This document shows positions 1 through 5,035 of a stretch of 7,757 nucleotides of DNA, piece by piece. Origin of the DNA: an uncultured Collinsella sp. (GTDB taxonomy: Bacteria; Actinomycetota; Coriobacteriia; Coriobacteriales; Coriobacteriaceae); assembly GCA_937937835.1 (NCBI GenBank), contig CALDBJ010000003.1, positions 1 to 7,757 of the forward strand, in the 5' to 3' direction. How positions within the stretch are numbered: position 1 is the first letter of the stretch; each line of letters begins with the position of its first letter. The notes under the pieces were generated by a model. The model made no database searches. It was not told where the DNA came from and saw nothing but the letters and a program-made list of their open reading frames with translations. Position numbers and translations under genes: made by a program.

Positions 1-84
1 CATGCCGCCGAAGTTGAAAGGCAGATTGCCGCTCTGGCGGGCTTGCAGCGTCGACTGGTTACGCGGTTTGGTAAAACCGCGTAA
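1..84 (+). CDS. 3' end of an unidentified gene (partial)
   Basis: The first reading frame is open from the window edge for 27 codons and stops at TAA (82-84). The visible C-terminus is a charged, helix-like tail containing EVERQIAALAGLQRRL and ending in RFGKTA, as in many coiled-coil or helical C-termini. The stop codon lies directly against the last base of the convergent cysteine desulfidase gene (85), a tight tail-to-tail packing that supports a real gene end. The other two plus frames are less convincing: one stops early and the other would give a short arginine- and proline-rich peptide. The piece is too short to assign a family. Confidence 0.5.
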   Translation, partial: HAAEVERQIAALAGLQRRLVTRFGKTA

Positions 85-85
85 C
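58..85. terminator. 12-bp perfect hairpin at the convergent gene ends
   Basis: GTTACGCGGTTT (58-69) and AAACCGCGTAAC (74-85) form a perfect 12-bp stem with a 4-nt GGTA loop. The hairpin spans the last codons and stop of the plus-strand gene and reaches the last base of the minus-strand stop codon. Neither strand has a following run of T, so it is not a canonical intrinsic terminator. Its position at the meeting point of two convergent genes suggests a shared bidirectional terminator or a 3'-end-stabilising stem. Confidence 0.4.
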
Positions 86-1404
86 TAGCAGACTCGAGTC
101 TTGCCGATCATGATGTTGAGGATCTCGACGTCGGTATCTTTCATACCCACACGGCCCACGTAGCCCATGCTGGCGATTGTCTGCTCAACGGTATCCTGGA
201 TCAGGCCCTCGCCGGCGCGGAAGCCGCGACCCTGCATAGCCATATCGTGGCCCAGAATCGCCGCATCAACGGCAGCCGAGATCTTGGCGGCACAGCTCGC
301 CTTGGCGCCGTCGCACACGATGCCGCCCACGTTGCCAAGCGTATTCGAGACCGTCGCGCCAATCTGTTCGCGCGTGCCACCGCACAGCCAGGTAATCGCA
401 GCGCCGGCGCCGCACGCAGCGCAAATAGCACCGCAAAACGCCGAGAGAGCACCAATATAGCTCTTGATATGCACGGCGATAAGATCGGACAGCATCACGG
501 CGCGCACCAGACGCTCGTGGTCGCAACGCAGGTACTCGGCATACTCCATGACGGGCAATGCGCAGGTAATGCCCTGATTGCCCGAGCCGCACACAATGGC
601 GACCGGCAGCGCGCAGCCGTTCATGCGGGCGTCGGACCCGGCGGCCGCACGGGCACGGGCACGGCAGGCGACGTCATCGGCACGAGCACCCAGCAGCGTA
701 CGACCCACCTCGGCGCCCCAAGCGTGCGCAAGGCCCTCGGCACTGATTGCGCCATTCAGCTCAATCTGACGCTCAACGGCAGCGCGGGCGTCCTCAATGT
801 CACCGTCCTCGATAAAGTCGATGATGGTCTCAATCGACATGGGCGTGTCGGCGCTATCTGCCGCACGCTCGGCCACCACGCGCTCGGCGCAGGCGGCACA
901 CTCCCCCGCCGACTTGCCGCATACCGGAATACCATCGAGCGTATGCCACGTGACATTAGTGTGGTGATCGGTAATCTCGACGACCGCGGTATGGCCCCCG
1001 GCCGTCGCAGTCACCTTGATGTAGAGGTTGGGCACACCTTCGACAAGCGACACATCGCAGTAGCCGGCGTCGGCGAGGAGCTCGGCCACGCGAGCGCGGT
1101 CTTCATCGTTAACGCTCTCGAGCACCTCGAGCGCGCTCTTAGCGTCGCCGCCCACGGCACCCAGCACGGCCGCGGCCTCAATACCGTGCATACCGCCCGA
1201 GTTGGGCACGGTCACGCTCTTGACGTTCTTGATGATGTTGCCCGAGCAGGCAACATCCATATGATCGGGCTCGCAACCGAGCGTCTGGCTCGCCAGCGCC
1301 GCTGCATAGGCAACGGCAATGGGCTCGGTACAGCCGAGCGCGCAGACAAGCTCGCGGTTCAAAACATCGCAAAACGCGGCATCACGAAGGGAATCGGCAG
1401 GCAT
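85..1404 (-). CDS. cyuA: L-cysteine desulfidase, CyuA / UPF0597 (YhaM) family
   Basis: This is a 439-residue cytoplasmic protein of the serine dehydratase alpha-chain superfamily, UPF0597/CyuA branch. Characterised members use a [4Fe-4S] cluster to break L-cysteine into pyruvate, ammonia and sulfide. The N-terminal ALGCTEPIA motif holds Cys25. A central VCGSGNQG lies at 271-278. The C-terminal half has a glycine/alanine/cysteine-rich core with Cys324, Cys364 and Cys371. The 40- and 7-residue spacing of these three cysteines matches the pattern I recall for the Methanocaldococcus jannaschii enzyme (Cys282, Cys322, Cys329, with Cys25 at the N-terminus). The length is normal for the family. The start at 1404 follows AGGAG with a 6-nt spacer. 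No transporter gene is adjacent on the visible side, unlike the E. coli cyuPA pair. L-serine is a possible alternative substrate. The family call is firm; the substrate is inferred. Confidence 0.88.
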   Translation of the reverse strand: MPADSLRDAAFCDVLNRELVCALGCTEPIAVAYAAALASQTLGCEPDHMDVACSGNIIKNVKSVTVPNSGGMHGIEAAAVLGAVGGDAKSALEVLESVNDEDRARVAELLADAGYCDVSLVEGVPNLYIKVTATAGGHTAVVEITDHHTNVTWHTLDGIPVCGKSAGECAACAERVVAERAADSADTPMSIETIIDFIEDGDIEDARAAVERQIELNGAISAEGLAHAWGAEVGRTLLGARADDVACRARARAAAGSDARMNGCALPVAIVCGSGNQGITCALPVMEYAEYLRCDHERLVRAVMLSDLIAVHIKSYIGALSAFCGAICAACGAGAAITWLCGGTREQIGATVSNTLGNVGGIVCDGAKASCAAKISAAVDAAILGHDMAMQGRGFRAGEGLIQDTVEQTIASMGYVGRVGMKDTDVEILNIMIGKTRVC

Positions 1405-1440
1405 AGGTATCTCCTACTTGTATAACGGGCTGGGCTCTCA

Positions 1441-1470
1441 ATAATAATTAGCTCTTTTATTTGATAACAA
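1441..1470 (-). promoter_or_regulatory. Candidate sigma-70 promoter of cyuA
   Basis: Read on the minus strand, a -35 TTGTTA (1465-1470) is separated by 18 bp from a -10 TATTAT (1441-1446, 5 of 6 consensus bases). Transcription would start near 1434 and give a leader of about 30 nt that includes the AGGAG ribosome binding site of cyuA. Confidence 0.5.
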
Positions 1471-1480
1471 TGCATCAAAA

Positions 1481-1500
1481 ACCGCAACCCGGGTTCCGGT
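1481..1500. promoter_or_regulatory. 20-bp palindromic operator candidate upstream of cyuA
   Basis: ACCGCAACCCGGGTTCCGGT equals its own reverse complement except for one symmetric pair of positions (18 of 20 bases). It lies 10 bp upstream of the -35 box of the cyuA promoter, centred near -57 from the inferred start. That is a usual position for an activator site. The regulator is unknown. Confidence 0.4.
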
Positions 1501-1501
1501 A

Positions 1502-1533
1502 GACGGCATTCAGGCGCAAACTGACGGCATTCA
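1502..1533. repeat. Two exact 11-bp direct repeats, 21-bp period
   Basis: GACGGCATTCA occurs at 1502-1512 and again at 1523-1533. The 21-bp period (two helical turns) places both copies on the same DNA face, as expected for tandem binding of a regulator. They lie upstream of the cyuA promoter beside the 1481-1500 palindrome, and also upstream of rpiB, so they could act on either gene. Confidence 0.4.
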
Positions 1534-1563
1534 TTCATGAGAAACCGGTCTTGTTGCATGCTA

Positions 1564-1615
1564 AAGCGTTTGACCAAAAAACGCCCAAGCGTTTACACAA
1601 AAGTCGCGCTATCAT
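1564..1615 (+). promoter_or_regulatory. Candidate rpiB promoter with repeated AAGCGTTT boxes
   Basis: A good -10 candidate, TATCAT (1610-1615, 5 of 6), has no recognisable -35 at 16-18 bp. A second choice pairs TTGACC (1570-1575) with a weak TACACA (1594-1599). Overlapping both is a repeat: AAGCGTTTGACCAAAA (1564-1579) and AAGCGTTTACACAAAA (1587-1602), 23 bp apart with 13 of 16 bases identical. An inverted AAACGC (1579-1584) lies between them. The second copy sits where the -35 of the TATCAT promoter would be, which would fit activator-dependent initiation. The promoter choice is uncertain. Confidence 0.35.
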
Positions 1616-1675
1616 GCAGTCGAACGCGGTAAAACCTTTAGCAATCTCGCCGCACAGACCAGAGAGGAACTATCC

Positions 1676-2143
1676 ATGAAGATCGGTATCGGTAACGACC
1701 ACGCCGCCGTCGAGCTCAAGAACATCATCTCCGAGCACCTGAAGGAGCGCGGCTGCGAGGTCGTGAACTTTGGCACCGACACCTCCGAGAGCTTTGACTA
1801 CCCCATCGCCGGCTACAAGGTGGGTAAGGCCGTTGCCAACGGCGACGTCGATCTGGGCATCCTGATCTGCGGCACCGGCGTCGGGATTAGCCTGGCTGCC
1901 AACAAGGTCGAGGGCGTACGCGCCGTCGTGTGCTCCGAGCCCTTCAGCGCCAAGCTCTCCCGCATGCACAACAATACCAACGTGCTCGCTTTTGGCGCCC
2001 GCGTCGTGGGCTCCGAGCTCGCCAAGATGATCGTCGACGAGTGGCTCGACGCCGAGTTTGAGGGTGGTCGTCACGAGCGTCGCGTTAACCTCCTCAACGA
2101 GATCGATCACACGCGCGCCCTTAAGATCGTCGACGAAGCCTAA
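1676..2143 (+). CDS. rpiB: Ribose-5-phosphate isomerase B
   Basis: This 155-residue protein is of the RpiB/LacA/LacB family. It interconverts ribose 5-phosphate and ribulose 5-phosphate in the non-oxidative pentose phosphate pathway in the cytoplasm. Visible family signatures are DH at 8-9 near the N-terminus, DYP at 41-43, the ILICGTGVGIS active-site loop with Cys65 as the expected catalytic base and Thr67, CSEPFSAKLSRMHNNTNVL at 86-104 with His98, and GGRHERR at 130-136 for phosphate binding. The length is normal. Cys65 and the close match to E. coli RpiB favour RpiB over the lactose-pathway LacA/LacB proteins. Some RpiB enzymes also act on allose 6-phosphate. The start follows AGAGGA with a 7-nt spacer. 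The gene stands alone between its own promoter region and a strong terminator. Confidence 0.95.
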   Translation: MKIGIGNDHAAVELKNIISEHLKERGCEVVNFGTDTSESFDYPIAGYKVGKAVANGDVDLGILICGTGVGISLAANKVEGVRAVVCSEPFSAKLSRMHNNTNVLAFGARVVGSELAKMIVDEWLDAEFEGGRHERRVNLLNEIDHTRALKIVDEA

Positions 2144-2167
2144 ACTATTCAGTGCCACAAGCTAACA

Positions 2168-2217
2168 GCAGGGGCCCGCTCGGAACAAATGTCCGAGCGG
2201 GCCCCTGCATAGATTTT
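2168..2217 (+). terminator. Intrinsic terminator of rpiB
   Basis: A perfect 17-bp GC-rich stem (2168-2184 with 2192-2208) and a 7-nt loop ACAAATG are followed by ATAGATTTT. The hairpin begins 24 nt after the rpiB stop. The T-run is short and lies 5 nt beyond the stem, but the stem is very stable. Confidence 0.85.
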
Positions 2218-2221
2218 GGAA

Positions 2222-2256
2222 TAAAAGGGCGCCGCGGATGGAGTTCCGCGGCGCCC
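2222..2256 (-). terminator. Intrinsic terminator of ndk
   Basis: A perfect 12-bp stem (2227-2238 with 2245-2256) has a 6-nt loop. On the minus strand it is followed directly by TTTTAT, as expected for a terminator of the leftward ndk transcript. It lies 18 bp from the rpiB terminator and faces the opposite way. Confidence 0.85.
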
Positions 2257-2294
2257 AAGCCACACGCTAACAGCTTTAAGGAGTCAAAGCTGGT

Positions 2295-2699
2295 TTAGCC
2301 AAAGAAGCGCTTGATCTCAATCTCGGCGTTCTCCAGGCAGTCGGAGCCGTGGATCACGTTGGCGTTGACATCGACGGCAAAGTCGCCGCGGATGGTGCCA
2401 GGAGCAGCCTCAAGCGGGTTGGTAGCGCCCATGAGGGTGCGCATCTTAGCAACAGCGGAGAGACCGGAAACGACCATCTTGACGACCGGACCGCTCGTCA
2501 TAAAGTCGCAGAGACCGCCAAAGAAGGGCTTGTCGGCCAGATGGGCGTAGTGCTCCTCGACGGTAGCGCGCTCGAGCGTGGTCATCTCCATGCGCTCGAT
2601 GACAAGGCCGCTGCGCTCAATGCGAGCAACGATCTCGCCGATCTTGCGGTCGCGCACGGCGTCGGGCTTAATCATGATGAAGGTCTTCTCGATAGCCAT
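2295..2699 (-). CDS. ndk: Nucleoside diphosphate kinase
   Basis: This 134-residue protein moves the gamma phosphate of ATP to nucleoside diphosphates through a phosphohistidine intermediate, balancing the NTP and dNTP pools. Family residues visible are Lys11 in IKPDAV, Tyr51, Phe59, Arg87, Thr93, Arg104, Asn114, and the active-site NVIHGSD with catalytic His117. The length is that of the short bacterial enzymes and nothing is missing. The start at 2699 follows GAAAGG with a spacer of about 8 nt. The gene is monocistronic: an extended -10 promoter lies about 60 bp upstream and a terminator (2222-2256) follows. A small extra inverted repeat (CAGCTTT 2271-2277 and AAAGCTG 2286-2292) sits just after the stop. 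Confidence 0.97.
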   Translation of the reverse strand: MAIEKTFIMIKPDAVRDRKIGEIVARIERSGLVIERMEMTTLERATVEEHYAHLADKPFFGGLCDFMTSGPVVKMVVSGLSAVAKMRTLMGATNPLEAAPGTIRGDFAVDVNANVIHGSDCLENAEIEIKRFFG

Positions 2700-2763
2700 A
2701 AAAGTAGCCTTTCAAGTAGGTTCGCGCGTGCCCAAGTCCCATTCCGGCACCCGCCTGGACTGC

Positions 2764-2792
2764 ATCGTAACAGAGTTTTAGCTGCAGTTAAA
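2764..2792 (-). promoter_or_regulatory. Candidate extended -10 promoter of ndk
   Basis: On the minus strand, TTTAAC (2787-2792) is followed after 17 bp by TACGAT (2764-2769). A TG at 2771-2772, one base upstream of the hexamer, makes an extended -10 (TGTTACGAT). Transcription would start near 2757, leaving a leader of about 58 nt before the ndk start codon. Confidence 0.45.
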
Positions 2793-2865
2793 CAAAAAGC
2801 TGTTTATTGAAACGTTGCAATTTATTAAAGCGCTCCATATGTGTCACTTCTGTTTCGAAGCCCGA

Positions 2866-2994
2866 TTAGAGTACCATCCGACCGCCCATCAACCGCATCG
2901 AACAGAGCAGGCGGTCGGTTGCCGCCCGCGAACGTAACCCCTTCACAACCTGCCCAAAGGTCCTACAGAAGTTCTCGACAAGCCCCTCCCCCAT
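2866..2994 (-). CDS. Doubtful 42-residue ORF between argH and ndk
   Basis: An ATG at 2994 opens a 42-codon frame that starts MGEGLVENFCRTFGQ and stops at TAA (2866-2868). It has no clear ribosome binding site and lies just downstream of the argH terminator. Its sequence includes a 9-bp inverted repeat (2878-2918). Arginine, leucine and cysteine are frequent, as in chance frames of GC-rich DNA. It could instead be the relic of a longer gene or part of an intergenic repeat. I do not recognise a family. Confidence 0.15.
   Translation of the reverse strand: MGEGLVENFCRTFGQVVKGLRSRAATDRLLCSMRLMGGRMVL
2878..2918. repeat. 9-bp inverted repeat with 23-nt loop
   Basis: CCGACCGCC (2878-2886) and GGCGGTCGG (2910-2918) are perfectly complementary across a 23-nt spacer. 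Neither side has a T-run, so it is not a standard terminator. It could be part of a small RNA or of an intergenic repeat element. Confidence 0.4.
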
Positions 2995-3000
2995 AGCAAC

Positions 3001-3034
3001 AAAATACGGGCGCCCACATCAGCAGGCGCCCGTA
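3001..3034 (-). terminator. Intrinsic terminator of argH
   Basis: TACGGGCGCC (3005-3014) pairs perfectly with GGCGCCCGTA (3025-3034) around a 10-nt loop. On the minus strand the stem is followed by TTTTGTTG. It begins about 50 nt after the argH stop and ends the leftward arginine transcript. Confidence 0.8.
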
Positions 3035-3084
3035 AAGTGAAAACGATTTATCAATAAATGGCCAAAACGGCTTCAGCCAAATCC

Positions 3085-4515
3085 CTACTTTACCCCGTGG
3101 CCCATCTCGACGACCTTGGTCAGCGATCCAAACACACCCTCGTCAGCCACGAGCTGTGCCTCGGCGCGATCAAGCTGCACGGCAACGGCGGCAGGGGCGG
3201 TGCCGCCCTCGGTCGTGCGCGCGGCGACAATCGACGGGATGTCGAGCGCCTCGGTAATGTCGCGCTCAAAGAGCGGGCTTGCCTCCTGGAACACCTCAAA
3301 CGGCAGGTCCTCAAGATTGCAGCCGCGCTTCTCACACATCAGAACCAGATGCCCCACCACGGCATGAGCCTCGCGGAACGGCAGACCACGCTTAGCCAGG
3401 TAATCGGCAACATCGGTGGCGGCAAGGTGACCCACGCCGCACTCGCGCGCCATGGCATCCTCGTTGACGGCCCAAGTCGAAATCATACCGGCCATAACCG
3501 ACAGGCACTGCATGAGTGTATGGGCGGTATCGAGCGCGCCCTCCTTGTCCTCCTGCAAATCCTTGTTATAAGCAAGCGGCAGGCCCTTCATGGTCACGAG
3601 CAGCTGCACCAGGTTGCCATACACACGGCCGCTCTTGCCGCGAATAAGCTCGGCAAAGTCGGGATTCTTCTTCTGCGGCATGATAGACGAGCCGGTGGAG
3701 TAGGAGTCTGAAAGCGTGATAAAGCCAAATTCGGAGCTCGACCACAGCACGATCTCCTCGGAAAGACGCGACAGGTGCATGGCCATGACGGAGCCGGCGT
3801 AATGCAGATCGAGCAGGAAATCACGGTCGGAAACCGCATCGAGCGAGTTGGGAATCACGCCCGCAAAGCCAAGTTCGGCAGCCGTCATCTGGCGATCGAG
3901 CGGATAGCTCGTACCAGCAAGCGCGGCAGCACCCAGTGGGCAGTTGTCGGCGGCATCAAAGGCGGCCTTCAGGCGCGTAAAGTCGCGCGCGAACATCCAG
4001 GAATACGCCAGCAGATGATGCGACAGCAGCACGGGCTGAGCGTGCTGCATGTGTGTGTAGCCCGGCAAAATCACCTTGTCGTACTTCTTAGCCGCATCCA
4101 CCAGCACATGGCGCAGCTCAAGATTGGCCTCCATGAGCTCCTTGGCCAGCGCCTTGACGCCCAGTCGCGTATCGGTCGCCACCTGGTCGTTGCGCGAACG
4201 CCCAGTATGCAAGCGCTTACCGGCCTCGCCGATGCGACGCGTCAGCTCGCTCTCGATGGACATATGAATGTCCTCATCGTTGATATCGAAGGTGAAGTTG
4301 CCGGCATCGATATCCTGTTCGATTCCGGTAAGGCCCTTGGCAATCGCCTGCTCGTCCTCGGCACTGATGATGCCCTGGGCGGCCAACATCTTGGCATGCG
4401 CCTTAGAGCCGGCGATATCCTGCTTATAGAGATGTTTGTCGACCGGCAGCGACGCGCCGAACTCCTGCGTGACCTCGGCCACGCCCGCCTCAAAACGACC
4501 GCCCCAAAGAGCCAT
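3085..4515 (-). CDS. argH: Argininosuccinate lyase
   Basis: This is the last enzyme of arginine synthesis. It splits argininosuccinate into arginine and fumarate as a cytoplasmic homotetramer of the fumarase/aspartase superfamily. The chosen start (MALWGGRF) gives 476 residues, normal for ArgH, and follows GGAG with an 8-nt spacer. The frame stays open 25 codons further, to an ATG at 4590, but that extension has no family resemblance. Visible conserved blocks are HTGRSRND at 103-110, GYTHMQHAQP with the likely catalytic-region His155, and the fumarate lyase signature GSSIMPQKKNPD at 275-286, whose serine lies in the mobile catalytic loop. AYNKDLQEDKE follows at 315-325. The C-terminal domain is complete. 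It lies downstream of argG on the same strand, separated by a 520-bp gap that contains a small ORF. No frameshift or missing key residue is seen. Confidence 0.97.
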   Translation of the reverse strand: MALWGGRFEAGVAEVTQEFGASLPVDKHLYKQDIAGSKAHAKMLAAQGIISAEDEQAIAKGLTGIEQDIDAGNFTFDINDEDIHMSIESELTRRIGEAGKRLHTGRSRNDQVATDTRLGVKALAKELMEANLELRHVLVDAAKKYDKVILPGYTHMQHAQPVLLSHHLLAYSWMFARDFTRLKAAFDAADNCPLGAAALAGTSYPLDRQMTAAELGFAGVIPNSLDAVSDRDFLLDLHYAGSVMAMHLSRLSEEIVLWSSSEFGFITLSDSYSTGSSIMPQKKNPDFAELIRGKSGRVYGNLVQLLVTMKGLPLAYNKDLQEDKEGALDTAHTLMQCLSVMAGMISTWAVNEDAMARECGVGHLAATDVADYLAKRGLPFREAHAVVGHLVLMCEKRGCNLEDLPFEVFQEASPLFERDITEALDIPSIVAARTTEGGTAPAAVAVQLDRAEAQLVADEGVFGSLTKVVEMGHGVK

Positions 4516-4569
4516 GAAACCGTCTCCTTTCTCCAAATACCAAAACAAGCGCCCAAAGCAATGCGCCAT

Positions 4570-4583
4570 ATCGCTAAAGCGAT
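4570..4583. promoter_or_regulatory. 14-bp palindrome upstream of argH
   Basis: ATCGCT-AA-AGCGAT is a palindrome apart from its two central bases. It lies 55-68 bp before the argH start and just downstream of a TTGAAA on the minus strand. It could be an operator for a local argH promoter. The stem is also followed by a short T-run on the plus strand, but no plus-strand gene ends here. I could not find a convincing -10. Confidence 0.25.
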
Positions 4584-4633
4584 TTTTCAACCGCTAGTTT
4601 TACACATTCCCCACCGTGTGCGGTGCCATGTAG

Positions 4634-4804
4634 CTAATTTGCAAAGAAGTGACGCGCCATGCACTTGGCGCCCAACGTCTCCCTCCGGATGTTGCCCTGC
4701 GAACCATCGATCCAGGCCTTCAGGCTCATAGGGACGTCCTCGACCCTTGCAGCATCGAACTCGGGCGCGAGGGCAAGTAAAGCATGCGCGATAGCATTGA
4801 ACAT
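4634..4804 (-). CDS. Uncharacterised 56-residue protein between argG and argH
   Basis: An ATG at 4804 opens a 56-codon frame ending at TAG (4634-4636). It is preceded by GAGGAG with an 8-nt spacer, one of the strongest ribosome binding sites in the window. The protein has an alanine- and leucine-rich N-terminal helix (MFNAIAHALLALAPEF), an acidic middle with Trp31, and a basic C-terminal half (GNIRRE, Cys48, ending in MARHFFAN). No signal peptide, membrane segment or known motif is evident, and I recognise no family. It lies on the argG/argH strand, 231 bp after argG and 118 bp before argH, so it is probably co-transcribed. Codon use is broadly like its neighbours, with two AGG and one TTA codons that are less typical. 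Its function is unknown. It could be a small regulator or accessory factor of the arginine unit, or a remnant of an inserted gene. Confidence 0.6.
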   Translation of the reverse strand: MFNAIAHALLALAPEFDAARVEDVPMSLKAWIDGSQGNIRRETLGAKCMARHFFAN

Positions 4805-4852
4805 AATGGATACTCCTCATATATAGGCGCAGAGCCGCCAAATTGATAGAAG

Positions 4853-4882
4853 GAGCCCCGCCGGACAACCCCGGCGGGGCTC
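4853..4882 (-). terminator. Strong hairpin between argG and the small ORF
   Basis: GAGCCCCGCCGG (4853-4864) and CCGGCGGGGCTC (4871-4882) form a perfect 12-bp stem with a 6-nt loop. On the minus strand it is followed by CTTCTATCAATTT, only a broken T-tract. It lies about 150 nt after the argG stop and 48 nt before the small ORF. It is probably a partial terminator or attenuator that lowers downstream expression relative to argG. It could also protect the argG mRNA 3' end. Confidence 0.55.
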
Positions 4883-4992
4883 GGACTCAGCCACAGTCGC
4901 GGCATCATATATGCGGGCGGAACGTAGGGGCCACCGATGTTAAGAAGTGTCAGCAAGCATAACGAAAGGTAGGGACCCCGTGCGCCCGTTAT

Positions 4993-5020
4993 GTATCACG
5001 CGGATGGGCCGCGCGGATAC
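4993..5020 (-). other. Stem-loop just downstream of argG
   Basis: Outer arms GTATC (4993-4997) and GATAC (5016-5020) enclose inner arms CGCGG (4999-5003) and CCGCG (5009-5013), with a 5-nt loop and a small internal loop. It begins 15 nt after the argG stop and has no T-run. It is probably a 3' untranslated stem. The rest of 4883-5035 shows no gene I can support. Confidence 0.35.
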
Positions 5021-5035
5021 CAAGGGAAGGAGGCG

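Noticed and set aside
247..1425. 392-codon plus-strand open frame opposite cyuA
   Set aside because: It is antisense to a clear family member and arises from the GC-rich codon pattern. It lacks a ribosome binding site and recognisable motifs.
4516..4590. 25-codon N-terminal extension of argH
   Set aside because: The ATG at 4515 has a good ribosome binding site and begins with the family-typical ALWGGRF. The extension has no family similarity.
3058..4731. Long plus-strand open frames opposite argH (217 and 318 codons)
   Set aside because: They are antisense shadows of argH. The protein sequences are low in recognisable motifs and the frames run through the argH start region.
4634..4804. Resemblance of W-x-x-G-x-x-x-N-I-R in the small protein to the auxilin-type J-domain helix
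   Set aside because: The match is only a few residues, the HPD motif is absent, and the domain is eukaryotic. It is probably coincidence.
4726..4956. 76-codon minus-strand frame overlapping the small ORF
   Set aside because: It runs through the strong hairpin at 4853-4882, has no ribosome binding site, and competes with the better-supported frame at 4634-4804.
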